Source: Dehalococcoidales bacterium
GTDB taxonomy: Bacteria; Chloroflexota; Dehalococcoidia; Dehalococcoidales; UBA5760
Length of the DNA stretch: 11,568 bases
NCBI GenBank assembly: GCA_018399795.1
Contig: JAGYOC010000312.1
Span: 1 to 11,568 of the forward strand
Direction of reading: 5' to 3'
Part shown: positions 1 through 6,013 of the stretch, piece after piece
How the letters are laid out: each line of letters opens with the position of its first letter
Numbering within the stretch: the stretch's first letter is position 1
Made by a program: the position numbers and the translations under genes
Notes under the pieces: model-generated
What the model was told of the DNA's origin: nothing
What the model saw: only the letters and a program-made list of their open reading frames with translations
Database searches by the model: none

Positions 1-54
1 CGCACCTGAATGGGGTTCAGGTGGTCGGAGGTTCAAATCCTCTCACCCCGACCA
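1..54 (+). tRNA. tRNA-Pro (anticodon GGG), 3' part only
   Basis: The window opens inside this tRNA; roughly the first 23 bases (5' acceptor strand and most of the D arm) lie outside. The anticodon stem CCTGA/TCAGG encloses the loop ATGGGGT, giving anticodon GGG and the A32-U38 pair known from tRNA-Pro(GGG). The T arm GGAGG-TTCAAAT-CCTCT follows. The 3' acceptor strand CACCCCG would pair with the usual bacterial tRNA-Pro 5' end CGGGGTG. The discriminator is A, and CCA is encoded. Six T residues follow at 55-60. The identity is read from the anticodon and arm structure. Confidence 0.93.
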
Positions 55-60
55 TTTTTT

Positions 61-373
61 CAGAGCTGAAAATATCGCGGTCGAAAGGCATATTAGTTGC
101 AGCCCCTTTACGCCATAAGGAGTCTTCCGAAACACTCGCCAAGGCCCCTGCTTAACGGCCAGGTAATGGATTGCAAGAGTGGAGTCAGAAATTAGAGATT
201 ATCTACCTCCCACACCTGATATGACATGATTCAATTGGAAAGGCTGACGTTGAGCTGCACTGAAACACAGCTGTACGTAGTATGCACTTTATTGTGGTCA
301 ACCCATTTAACGGCATATCGCTGTAATTAAAGATAGTTAGAGTTACGAATCTGGTATATTCCATTTATAAGGG
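61..373. other. Intergenic stretch, no gene seen
   Basis: Between the tRNA and the first coding region I see no convincing reading frame, RNA fold or repeat. The only signal is a promoter-like element at its right end (listed separately). The tRNA 3' end is not repeated elsewhere in the window, so there is no sign that it served as an attachment site here. Confidence 0.5.
352..360 (+). promoter_or_regulatory. Candidate extended -10 promoter for the following gene
   Basis: The bases TGGTATATT fit an extended -10 element (TGn followed by a 5/6 match to TATAAT). Transcription would start near 367, leaving a very short leader that carries the AAGGGG ribosome binding site at 369-374. No good -35 hexamer is visible at the right distance, which extended -10 promoters can tolerate. 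Assigned by eye only. Confidence 0.35.
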
Positions 374-382
374 GTGTATAAC

Positions 383-862
383 GTGGCAGAAAAAATGCTG
401 GGACTTTTACCGGTAGTCAAGAAACCGAAATCTTTCGGGCGATGGGACACATATGCAGTGATTATCACCGACGAGCGCGCCATATTCGCACAGCTGACTT
501 CAGATATGCTGAAGGAGGCCGCCAAAGAAGCACAGCGGCAGGGTAAGGAAGAAGGTAAGGGTTTCTTCGCCCGCTGGGCCGACCAGCTGCGCGCTACTAT
601 GAGCTATTCGGAACGTTACTGGGACATCCCGCCCGATGAGGCGCTCAGCGAAAACCCGGGGAACTTTGCAATCGCCAACGACGATATCAAGAAAATAAAC
701 ATCAAGCATAAGAATCAGTCAGGATGGGGGGATGATGCCGACCAGCATATCACCGAGTTGAAAATCGAGTCAAGAGGCCAAAAAGACACCTTTAACATCG
801 ACAGCTTCACCGGCGAAATGAAGAACCTCCTGAAGAGCGTTTACGGCGACCGGTTAAAATAG
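383..862 (+). CDS. Hypothetical protein, possible PH-like fold
   Basis: This predicted soluble protein has 159 residues and I do not recognise a named family. I chose the GTG at 383 because AAGGGG (369-374) lies 8 bases upstream; a GTG at 374 in the same frame overlaps that site. The strand-like stretch YAVIITDERAIFAQ near residues 24-37 resembles the start of bacterial PH-like domains, where a protein reads its own 'TDKRLIF'-type motif. It is followed by a charged helical insert (about 40-72, rich in Lys, Glu and Ala). Further strands (about 98-140) and a C-terminal helix fit such a fold, but this is inference. There is no signal peptide or membrane segment. The stop is UAG, notable in a genome that appears to decode UAG as pyrrolysine; a UAA follows in frame 12 codons later (899-901). 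Confidence 0.72.
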   Translation: MAEKMLGLLPVVKKPKSFGRWDTYAVIITDERAIFAQLTSDMLKEAAKEAQRQGKEEGKGFFARWADQLRATMSYSERYWDIPPDEALSENPGNFAIANDDIKKINIKHKNQSGWGDDADQHITELKIESRGQKDTFNIDSFTGEMKNLLKSVYGDRLK

Positions 863-960
863 GTGCGGGTAAAATCAGTGCGAATCTATCCGTGTTACTA
901 AGCTGACTATTCCTCCGGTATACCTTCTAAGTTATCGTACAAAGCCAAAATCTACTATAA

Positions 961-1239
961 ATGAAGTTCGAAGCGGGCAGTATTATACAGACAAACTCAA
1001 AGGCACGGCTAAGGGGCTTCCCTTCCGGGACGAAGGGCAAGATTGCCCGTGTCTTTGAACCGGATGGTTACGGTGATGGACCGACAACTTCGGGGAAATA
1101 CTTTTGTGAAGTAGATTTTAAAGACCATAATCAGTGGTCCGGCTACCTGTATGGCGATGAATTCACCCTCATATGCAAGGGCAGAAAGAGCAGCCTGTGC
1201 GATAGCTGCCCAGAAAAGCCCTGGTGCCGCGGTATATAG
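961..1239 (+). CDS. Small hypothetical protein with C-terminal Cys cluster
   Basis: A 92-residue protein. The N-terminal two thirds (about residues 5-72) read like a small beta-barrel of the SH3/KOW type: a GTKGKIARVFEP segment, then GKYFCEVDF and a WSGYLYGDEFTLI strand. The tail carries Cys residues in the pattern CDSCPEKPWC (about 80-89), a possible metal site. No clear ribosome binding site precedes the ATG, so start and expression are less certain than for its neighbours. The stop is UAG at 1237-1239, and the frame stays open for 64 further codons to a UAA at 1432-1434 (see findings). The role is unknown; it may share orientation and control with the upstream gene across a 98-base gap. 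Confidence 0.55.
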   Translation: MKFEAGSIIQTNSKARLRGFPSGTKGKIARVFEPDGYGDGPTTSGKYFCEVDFKDHNQWSGYLYGDEFTLICKGRKSSLCDSCPEKPWCRGI

Positions 1240-1534
1240 TACAGGCGGTCATCAACTCCGGTTTCATCGGATTTTTCTCCGGTGGGTTTTGAAATCTTCA
1301 ACTGCTGCGTATCTTCAATCGTACGCACAACATTACATTCAGAGGAACTCTCGACAGCCGCACTCCAGCGCCGTGCTTTGGTATGGCGCTACCCCACTGA
1401 GAAATACCCCTTGAGTGCGCCGGGCATATTATAAAGATTCCATATAGTACCCGAGCCGATAAATAGATGATTAATGAGGATTACCACCATCATCGCTGGA
1501 TGGTGGTAATAAAATTGGATAACCGATAGCCTGT
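1240..1534. other. Spacer between converging genes
   Basis: This 295-base stretch separates a plus-strand gene from the 3' end of a minus-strand gene. It holds the 64-codon open continuation past the UAG at 1237-1239 and one strong hairpin (1480-1510, listed separately). I see no independent gene with a ribosome binding site. Confidence 0.4.
1480..1510. terminator. Perfect 11-bp hairpin between converging genes
   Basis: ATTACCACCAT (1480-1490) pairs perfectly with ATGGTGGTAAT (1500-1510) across a 9-base loop. It sits just beyond the 3' end of the minus-strand gene ending at 1535. Neither strand shows a clear T run after the stem, so it may act as a bidirectional 3' end, an RNA-stabilising stem or a protein-binding palindrome rather than a classic intrinsic terminator. 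Confidence 0.45.
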
Positions 1535-2524
1535 TCACGGGTTTAGCGGCAACAGGAGCGTAGGCCCAGGCTTACGAAGCAGATATGACCTGGTATACTC
1601 CGTGGGGTGAGAGTAGGCGACCTGAACCTTGGGGTATTCCAGGCAGAAGAGAAACAACCCTACCACCTGAGACTTGGTCCCGAAAGGCCCTACAATCATA
1701 TTGTAGGAACCGCCCAATTCACCGAATATGCCTTCCAGTATCTTTTTCACAGCGTAAGGGTTATCGGCAGGGGCCTCTCTTACTTCTACCGAAGGCTGTG
1801 AAAGCAGATAGGAGTTATTCTTCTCTGCATATTTCAAGTAGTTCAGATTTTCGCTGCGAGGCGGGCTGGTAACCAGGGCAATTGTTTTTGCCGGGCCGAA
1901 ATGTTTCCATACCGTAAGCGAACGCTCCGCCTCAAATCCCAGAAATAGAACAAGCACCTTTTCTTTTTCCACATTGATGGTGCCGAAAAAGCTGGACACG
2001 GTGGTTATCTGTGAAACCCCTACGGTAAGCTTGTTGGGCAAATAGGTCTGCGTGGTATGGATGATACGGGGGAGACCCAGCTTTTTCTCGATAACCAGGT
2101 AATGAAGAAGCTGCAAAAGGTATATCTTGGTAAAGCTACTGATATCAAGCGTGACAAAGGGGTTCTCTTCATCCCGTGGCTTGCACTGCGGCCATATATT
2201 CTTGAGCTGGCCTATTCCCTCGTTGGGACTATCGCGCCCACAGGAAATAACGAAGATTCCCTTGGAGCTCCTGGTACCCAGGATGCTTTTTAGAGTATTA
2301 AGGTTGGTATCGGACTGTTTCCTATCAAGGGAGTCTTCAATAACAAAAATGACGGAGTACTTTGTCCGATAACCGGCGGTCATCTTGAGGGCAGCGGAAA
2401 GGCATCTCTTTTCAAAGCTGGCACAACATATAAAAAGGTCATCAGGACCGTATTCATTAATCCGGTTTAAATGCTCTATGGCAATGGTCTTTTGCTCAAT
2501 AGTCACATTATCCGCCTGGCCCAA
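1535..2524 (-). CDS. Unrecognised protein with two similar Rossmann-like halves
   Basis: A 329-residue soluble protein of no family I can name. The start is a TTG at 2524-2522, supported by AGGAGA (2534-2529) four bases upstream. The protein appears to be an internal duplication. Half 1 (about residues 30-161) opens with a hydrophobic strand and SFEKRCLS and closes with a DISSFTK motif, a hydrophobic helix, then a strand and Tyr161. Half 2 (about 190-310) opens with a hydrophobic strand and GFEAERSLT and closes with GPFGTKSQ, a hydrophobic helix, then YPKVQVAYSHPTEY. The shared FE-x-x-R and F-x-TK positions suggest paired nucleotide- or ligand-binding folds, which is inference. It lies 71 bases downstream of a methyltransferase gene on the same strand and may share its transcript. 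It ends in UGA, followed by the hairpin at 1480-1510. A conflict or defence accessory role is conceivable but unsupported. Confidence 0.75.
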   Translation of the reverse strand: MGQADNVTIEQKTIAIEHLNRINEYGPDDLFICCASFEKRCLSAALKMTAGYRTKYSVIFVIEDSLDRKQSDTNLNTLKSILGTRSSKGIFVISCGRDSPNEGIGQLKNIWPQCKPRDEENPFVTLDISSFTKIYLLQLLHYLVIEKKLGLPRIIHTTQTYLPNKLTVGVSQITTVSSFFGTINVEKEKVLVLFLGFEAERSLTVWKHFGPAKTIALVTSPPRSENLNYLKYAEKNNSYLLSQPSVEVREAPADNPYAVKKILEGIFGELGGSYNMIVGPFGTKSQVVGLFLFCLEYPKVQVAYSHPTEYTRSYLLRKPGPTLLLPLNP

Positions 2525-2528
2525 CTTA

Positions 2529-2534
2529 TCTCCT
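2529..2534 (-). promoter_or_regulatory. Ribosome binding site deciding a TTG start
   Basis: AGGAGA on the minus strand lies four bases upstream of the TTG at 2524-2522. It is the reason that TTG is taken as the start of the two-halved protein. Confidence 0.6.
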
Positions 2535-2595
2535 GGTAATTATAGCATAATATATTTTGCATGCTAATCAGGTTACAGCTACGACTGAGCCGCTG

Positions 2596-3627
2596 TCATT
2601 CATTTACCTTTCGACAATCATTACCGGTCTCAGATAACGTATATCCCTTATCGTACATCCTCAGGTAACAGGTAAGAATCTTACTGTGAATTTCGACACG
2701 CCACCCCTGCTCGACATAAGACTTGAGCTCCTTTCTCGATAAATCCCTGAGGTAGCTGAGTACCCCTCCGTTCAGTAATACCGGAAAGCGCCACAGGAAA
2801 ATACTCATCACCACTATACCGGTAATGCTATATAAATCATCCAGTTCCATAAATTTGGGCGCCAGGTGAACCGCAAGCTTATCCAGGCTCTCCCGCTCCA
2901 TCTCCGTAAGGTGATGCCTCAAACGGGTATGATAAACCAGGTCAAATGAATCCTCGGGGAGCTTCTGCAATTCAAAGGCATCTGTCCTGAAGAGTACTAT
3001 CGTGAACCTGTGCTTTGCCGCTCTCTGCTTGAGGAGATTGAACTCATCTTCGTTTTCCAGATGGTCAACGATCTCTATTTCCAGTATCCCCTTGGCAACA
3101 AGATTGGCAAATTTGCGGTTAATCACATCCACTATGGCTGCGGAATAATCTACTCCCACAATAAGGAGTGGAAATTTGAAGCGGCTCCTCAGTAGCTGGA
3201 AGACAACCTGTCTTTCCAGCTCCATCCCCCCGCAACCGAAACTGGCCAGGACAATGGGCTCTTTCTTTATTTCCTTAAGCCTGTATACTTCCCGGACAAT
3301 CTGTTGCTTTATCGGCCGGAGAACAATGTCTATCCGTATCTCGAACCATGATAGCATTTCCAAGAGTACATCCTGCCACCGGGGGAACGGCAGATCGGCA
3401 AGCTCGACAATACGGGGCCGTTCCTTTCTCAACCTGGGAGCACGGTACAACAACCACCACAGGTAGCTCAACGGGAAACGCAGCGCCCGAAAGAACTCGG
3501 TATTGAGTTTTACTCCGTCCCGGTATTCGGGATCATCCTCAAGGGACTTGAGGTCGGCAAGTATCTCGTTGATCTGACGTTGTCTGTTGAATTTCCTCTG
3601 GTAGGGAACAAGATAGGAAAGGCCCAT
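2596..3627 (-). CDS. Class I SAM-dependent methyltransferase, probably membrane-anchored
   Basis: This 343-residue protein (counting from the ATG at 3627) has the class I methyltransferase signature. Motif I is VLASFGCGGMELE at about 126-138, the acidic end of strand 2 is IVGVDYS at about 156-162, and the TDAFELQKLPEDSFDLVYH block at about 215-233 corresponds to motifs II-III, followed by a Leu-rich helix and APKF strand. The substrate cannot be told. Residues 1-125 are a basic, helical extension, and a second hydrophobic segment lies at about 269-288. The ATG has only a weak ribosome binding site. Upstream codons in the same frame encode a hydrophobic run that joins smoothly onto MGLSYLVPY, so translation probably begins at an ATT at 3672-3670 behind AGGAG. 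That gives 358 residues with an N-terminal anchor and a positively charged flank. The downstream minus-strand gene at 1535-2524 may be cotranscribed. Confidence 0.8.
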   Translation of the reverse strand: MGLSYLVPYQRKFNRQRQINEILADLKSLEDDPEYRDGVKLNTEFFRALRFPLSYLWWLLYRAPRLRKERPRIVELADLPFPRWQDVLLEMLSWFEIRIDIVLRPIKQQIVREVYRLKEIKKEPIVLASFGCGGMELERQVVFQLLRSRFKFPLLIVGVDYSAAIVDVINRKFANLVAKGILEIEIVDHLENEDEFNLLKQRAAKHRFTIVLFRTDAFELQKLPEDSFDLVYHTRLRHHLTEMERESLDKLAVHLAPKFMELDDLYSITGIVVMSIFLWRFPVLLNGGVLSYLRDLSRKELKSYVEQGWRVEIHSKILTCYLRMYDKGYTLSETGNDCRKVNE

Positions 3628-3669
3628 GAAGCAACCTACAACAGACAGTATAATTATTACGGCGATATT

Positions 3670-3686
3670 AATCTCTCGACACTCCT
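3670..3686 (-). promoter_or_regulatory. AGGAG site with candidate ATT start for the methyltransferase
   Basis: On the minus strand AGGAG (3686-3682) is followed after nine bases by ATT (3672-3670), in frame with the methyltransferase. The first upstream in-frame stop is TAG at 3699-3697. No ATG, GTG or TTG occurs between that stop and the ATG at 3627. AUU is a known but rare bacterial start (infC). Confidence 0.4.
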
Positions 3687-4021
3687 GCTTCCTTGACTAC
3701 TCTTCTTTTCTTTACCAGCGATGGCACCGCTCCAGCGCCATGTTATAGATAAAAATACAACACCCTGGACATAATGGTAACAGCGATAGATCATACCGGA
3801 ATGTAATTGATATTCAGTAACTCCCCTAAAAAAGAAGGCTCTCCCCGGATGTCTTTACCGCAGAAGGCACAATACAGGCAATTATATCGCAGGCTCTTAA
3901 CCACTTTCAATAAAATTTATGAGGTCAAGCCAAACAACAATCTTCCCAAAGATGCCGTAATCAAAGAGGCCCACCCGGCAATGCCATCGGTGGGCCTCTT
4001 ATTAACCAGCAACAGCTCCTA
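3687..4021. other. Spacer between two minus-strand genes
   Basis: It contains the terminator of mtmB (3964-4000) on its left-to-right end and presumably the promoter of the methyltransferase gene, for which I see no good hexamers. A plus-strand frame (about 3807-4082) crosses the terminator and runs antisense into mtmB; I do not regard it as a gene. Confidence 0.45.
3964..4000 (-). terminator. Intrinsic terminator of mtmB
   Basis: On the minus strand AAGAGGCCCACC and GGTGGGCCTCTT form a perfect 12-bp, GC-rich stem with a 13-base loop, followed by TTTGATT. It starts 21 bases past the mtmB stop codon. The strong stem with a modest T tract fits a Rho-independent terminator that separates mtmB from the methyltransferase gene downstream. 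Confidence 0.75.
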
Positions 4022-5422
4022 TTACAGTTTGAACTTGAAACCCAGGCCTTCCATGGTCTTCATCGCCTTCTCCAGTACCTGAACATGTTCCTCGGTAGGA
4101 GTGAGATTGATAACATCGTAGCATTCCTGGAACCTCTTGCCAACCGGTGCATCGTTGAATTTCCGCTTCGGACCCGGCCCTTCATAATGCACTACCAGCT
4201 TGTCCAGCAACGCGTTCACCTTTGCCGTATCCATCCCGGCTACAGCCCGGGCAGCCAGAGCCATCATCCTGGCTTCAATGGGGGTGGTGCGGTCCAGAGC
4301 CGTCCCCTTTGCCGAGGCACAGCCGCTCATAATCTCGCGGCCGCTGGCGGTGTCGGTTACAGCCTGTGCCGCTGCCTCCAAAAGACACATCTCGGTACAG
4401 GGCCCAGCAGCGGTGTAGTACTGGTTACCCGTAAGGAGATGAGAGTGCTTCTCGATGGCCCGGCTTATATGCCCGGCGACCATCAACGTCTCCCTGGCCG
4501 TGGTGATTCCCCAGCGCACATGGGTAGGTCCATCCAGATGCCAGTCTCCACCCACCAGTACCGGCGTGTTGAGATGGGTCGCCACGCCTACGATGGTAGT
4601 CTCCTCGATACCACCGGCCCAGCCACCCAGTATGGGCATCTGCTCGGTCATTATGATATTTCCGTTCATCCTGTAATGAGCCACAAAGGTGAGAGCCTCC
4701 AAATCTATCTTCAGCTCGTTTAACTGGCTTATCTCATGGCTATCACAGGGCCTCATTCCATCGGGAAAGTCGGCAGCAATAACTCCCTCGGATGTCAGCG
4801 GGGTCTCAGGGCCCTAGAACCCCATCCCGGGACGACCGGCACGGCGTAAGGCCTCCCTCAAGGATATCGCCTCCGCCTTGGCAGCGGCAACATCCCACGG
4901 CGTATGTGACTTCAGCGGGTGCCCGTAGATGGTGTCAAACACGCCATCAACAATGCTATCCACCAGCGGCTCCCGGGCATACGCCTCGTGGGTCTCCACA
5001 AAGATATTCTCACTGACCGGTGCCCCCGTCGGGCCCCCCTGGCAGAGAGGCGGGTTGGGAGAATCAAAGCTCCGCGGCACCATCCGGCGGGCATCTCTAC
5101 CTTCACCTATCACCAGCTCGCGTGGGGCCGCTGCCAGCGCATTCATTATCTCGTCTTCGGTATATTTTATGACCCGTCCGGTATCGGTACAGAATGTACC
5201 GCAGGTAGACAGCATCTCAAGCCCGGCCTGAAATAGCCGGTCGATCATGTCTTCGTCGGTGGGAACAAAAACAGACTTATCGAACTTGAGATTGTACTTC
5301 TCCTTCAGCTTCTTCGCCGTCTGCGGGATCAACTGCCGGTCCCACTCATCCTCATCTATCTTGGGACCACTTATCGCTCGCTCATAACTCTCGAATACAT
5401 CACCTTTTTGTCTAACCGCCAT
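4022..5422 (-). CDS. mtmB: Monomethylamine methyltransferase MtmB, pyrrolysine-containing (in-frame UAG)
   Basis: MtmB moves the methyl group of monomethylamine to the cobalt of a cognate corrinoid protein, releasing ammonia; pyrrolysine in its TIM-barrel active site is thought to bind the amine. The gene encodes 466 residues if the UAG at 4816-4814 (codon 203) is read through. The Methanosarcina enzyme has 458 residues with pyrrolysine at 202. The UAG follows AGRPGMGF, as in methanogen MtmB (AGRPGMGV), and is followed by GPET, then the DSHEISQLNELKIDLEA block, DEQMP-like TEQMPILGGWAGGIEETTIV, GNQYYTAAGPCTEMCLLEA, TDTASGREI and FQECYDV, all recognisable from the family. The ATG at 5422 has a near-ideal site, AAAGGAGG, five bases upstream. 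It is transcribed away from mttB and ends in UAA before a strong terminator. No mtmC-type corrinoid gene adjoins it, so its methyl acceptor is either the nearby MttC-like protein or one encoded elsewhere. Confidence 0.95.
4814..4816 (-). other. mtmB: In-frame UAG, pyrrolysine codon of mtmB
   Basis: This amber codon falls at position 203, the pyrrolysine site of MtmB, with family sequence on both sides. The 19 codons between it and the next in-frame ATG (4756) are also conserved family sequence, so a gene that begins at that ATG would be an artefact. Decoding requires pylT and pylS, which are not in the window. Confidence 0.93.
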
Positions 5423-5660
5423 TTTTACCTCCTTTGTTTTGGTCCAAAATTAGTTTTGTCTCCTTCAAGACTGCCGGTATTCCTGTGAAATGCACTACCT
5501 CCTTCCCTTGATTTTATTGAATCACAATAGCTTGTCGACGTAACCCAGACATAACAACTAGCTATAAATTGCATGCGCTTTTACAATATACTACCAACAT
5601 TGGTGTATTTGCAATCAGTTTTTACTATACACAGTTACAATTTTTCCATTATGATTAGTT

Positions 5661-5689
5661 ATTATAAAATATCAATACTGCTACAGCAA
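5661..5689 (-). promoter_or_regulatory. Candidate sigma-70 promoter for mtmB
   Basis: On the minus strand a perfect TATAAT (5666-5661) lies 17 bases from a TTGCTG hexamer (5689-5684), a 3/6 match to TTGACA. Transcription would begin near 5654 and give mtmB a leader of about 230 bases. AT-rich sequence makes chance matches likely. Confidence 0.35.
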
Positions 5690-5705
5690 ACCAGCTATAA
5701 TACTA

Positions 5706-5735
5706 TTGACAAACAGTATTTAGTGATGATATGTT
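5706..5735 (+). promoter_or_regulatory. Candidate sigma-70 promoter for mttB-mttC
   Basis: A perfect TTGACA (5706-5711) is followed after 18 bases by TATGTT (5730-5735), a 4/6 match to TATAAT. Transcription would start near 5742 and leave a leader of about 270 bases before mttB. The inverted repeat TAGTATA/TATACTA overlaps the start region and could be an operator. Confidence 0.35.
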
Positions 5736-5920
5736 TACCTAGTATATTGGGGTGTGTTTACCAGGTATACTATCGTAATGGTAATAAGATAGCCGTGCAT
5801 ACTGATTTCCCAGCTTTTATTTGTCGCCAGTGTCAGTTTTCCTGTGAAAATAACTCACCGGAGAGGGAAATTTGTTTTTTAGGCAAGGTGATAGATAGGA
5901 AGCTGGTTCAAGAAATTTAA
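5726..5920 (+). CDS. Doubtful small Cys-rich reading frame upstream of mttB
   Basis: From the ATG at 5726 a 64-residue frame runs to a UAA at 5918-5920. It contains six Cys, four of them close together in CRQCQFSC and a later EICF, which could be a small metal-binding ribbon. Against it: no ribosome binding site precedes the ATG, the ATG overlaps the candidate promoter, and AT-rich sequence yields open frames easily. Its stop abuts the AAAAGGAGG at 5921-5929. I list it as a possibility only. Confidence 0.2.
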   Translation: MICLPSILGCVYQVYYRNGNKIAVHTDFPAFICRQCQFSCENNSPEREICFLGKVIDRKLVQEI

Positions 5921-6013
5921 AAAAGGAGGTGGCCAACGGGGTTCAGATTAACAATCGAAACATACGCCAACCAGATCAACCGGACTAATCAATTCTAAAG
6001 AGGGAGGAGAAAA

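Larger units (their letters stand above)
5423..6013. other. AT-rich divergent control region between mtmB and mttB
   Basis: This 591-base spacer is visibly richer in A and T than the genes on either side. It holds the mtmB ribosome binding site, the palindrome TTTTGG-T-CCAAAA (5437-5449) directly upstream of it, divergent promoter candidates (5661-5689 and 5706-5735), an inverted repeat TAGTATA/TATACTA (5740-5746 and 5766-5772), two copies of GTTTACC (near 5733 and 5757), a doubtful small reading frame, and an unused-looking strong AAAAGGAGG at 5921-5929. I see no pyrrolysine tRNA and no cobalamin riboswitch core in it. Confidence 0.6.

Noticed and set aside
1..54. tRNA 3' end as an attachment site of an integrated element
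   Set aside because: No repeat of the tRNA end and no integrase gene is present in the window.
1151..1414. Plus-strand 87-residue frame overlapping the small Cys-cluster gene
   Set aside because: It overlaps a more protein-like frame, has low-quality composition and no ribosome binding site.
3807..4082. Plus-strand 91-residue frame
   Set aside because: It crosses the mtmB terminator stem, runs antisense into mtmB, and has no ribosome binding site.
4085..4723. Plus-strand 212-residue frame antisense to mtmB
   Set aside because: It is a shadow of the mtmB coding sequence with no family resemblance.
4022..4756. A separate 244-residue gene starting at the ATG at 4756
   Set aside because: It is the C-terminal part of mtmB; conserved family codons run upstream of that ATG to the UAG at 4816-4814 and on into the N-terminal part.
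5423..6013. Pyrrolysine tRNA or cobalamin riboswitch in the divergent spacer
   Set aside because: I searched by eye for the CTCTAAA anticodon loop and for a B12-box-like core and found neither; CTAAAG at about 5995-6000 has no cloverleaf around it.
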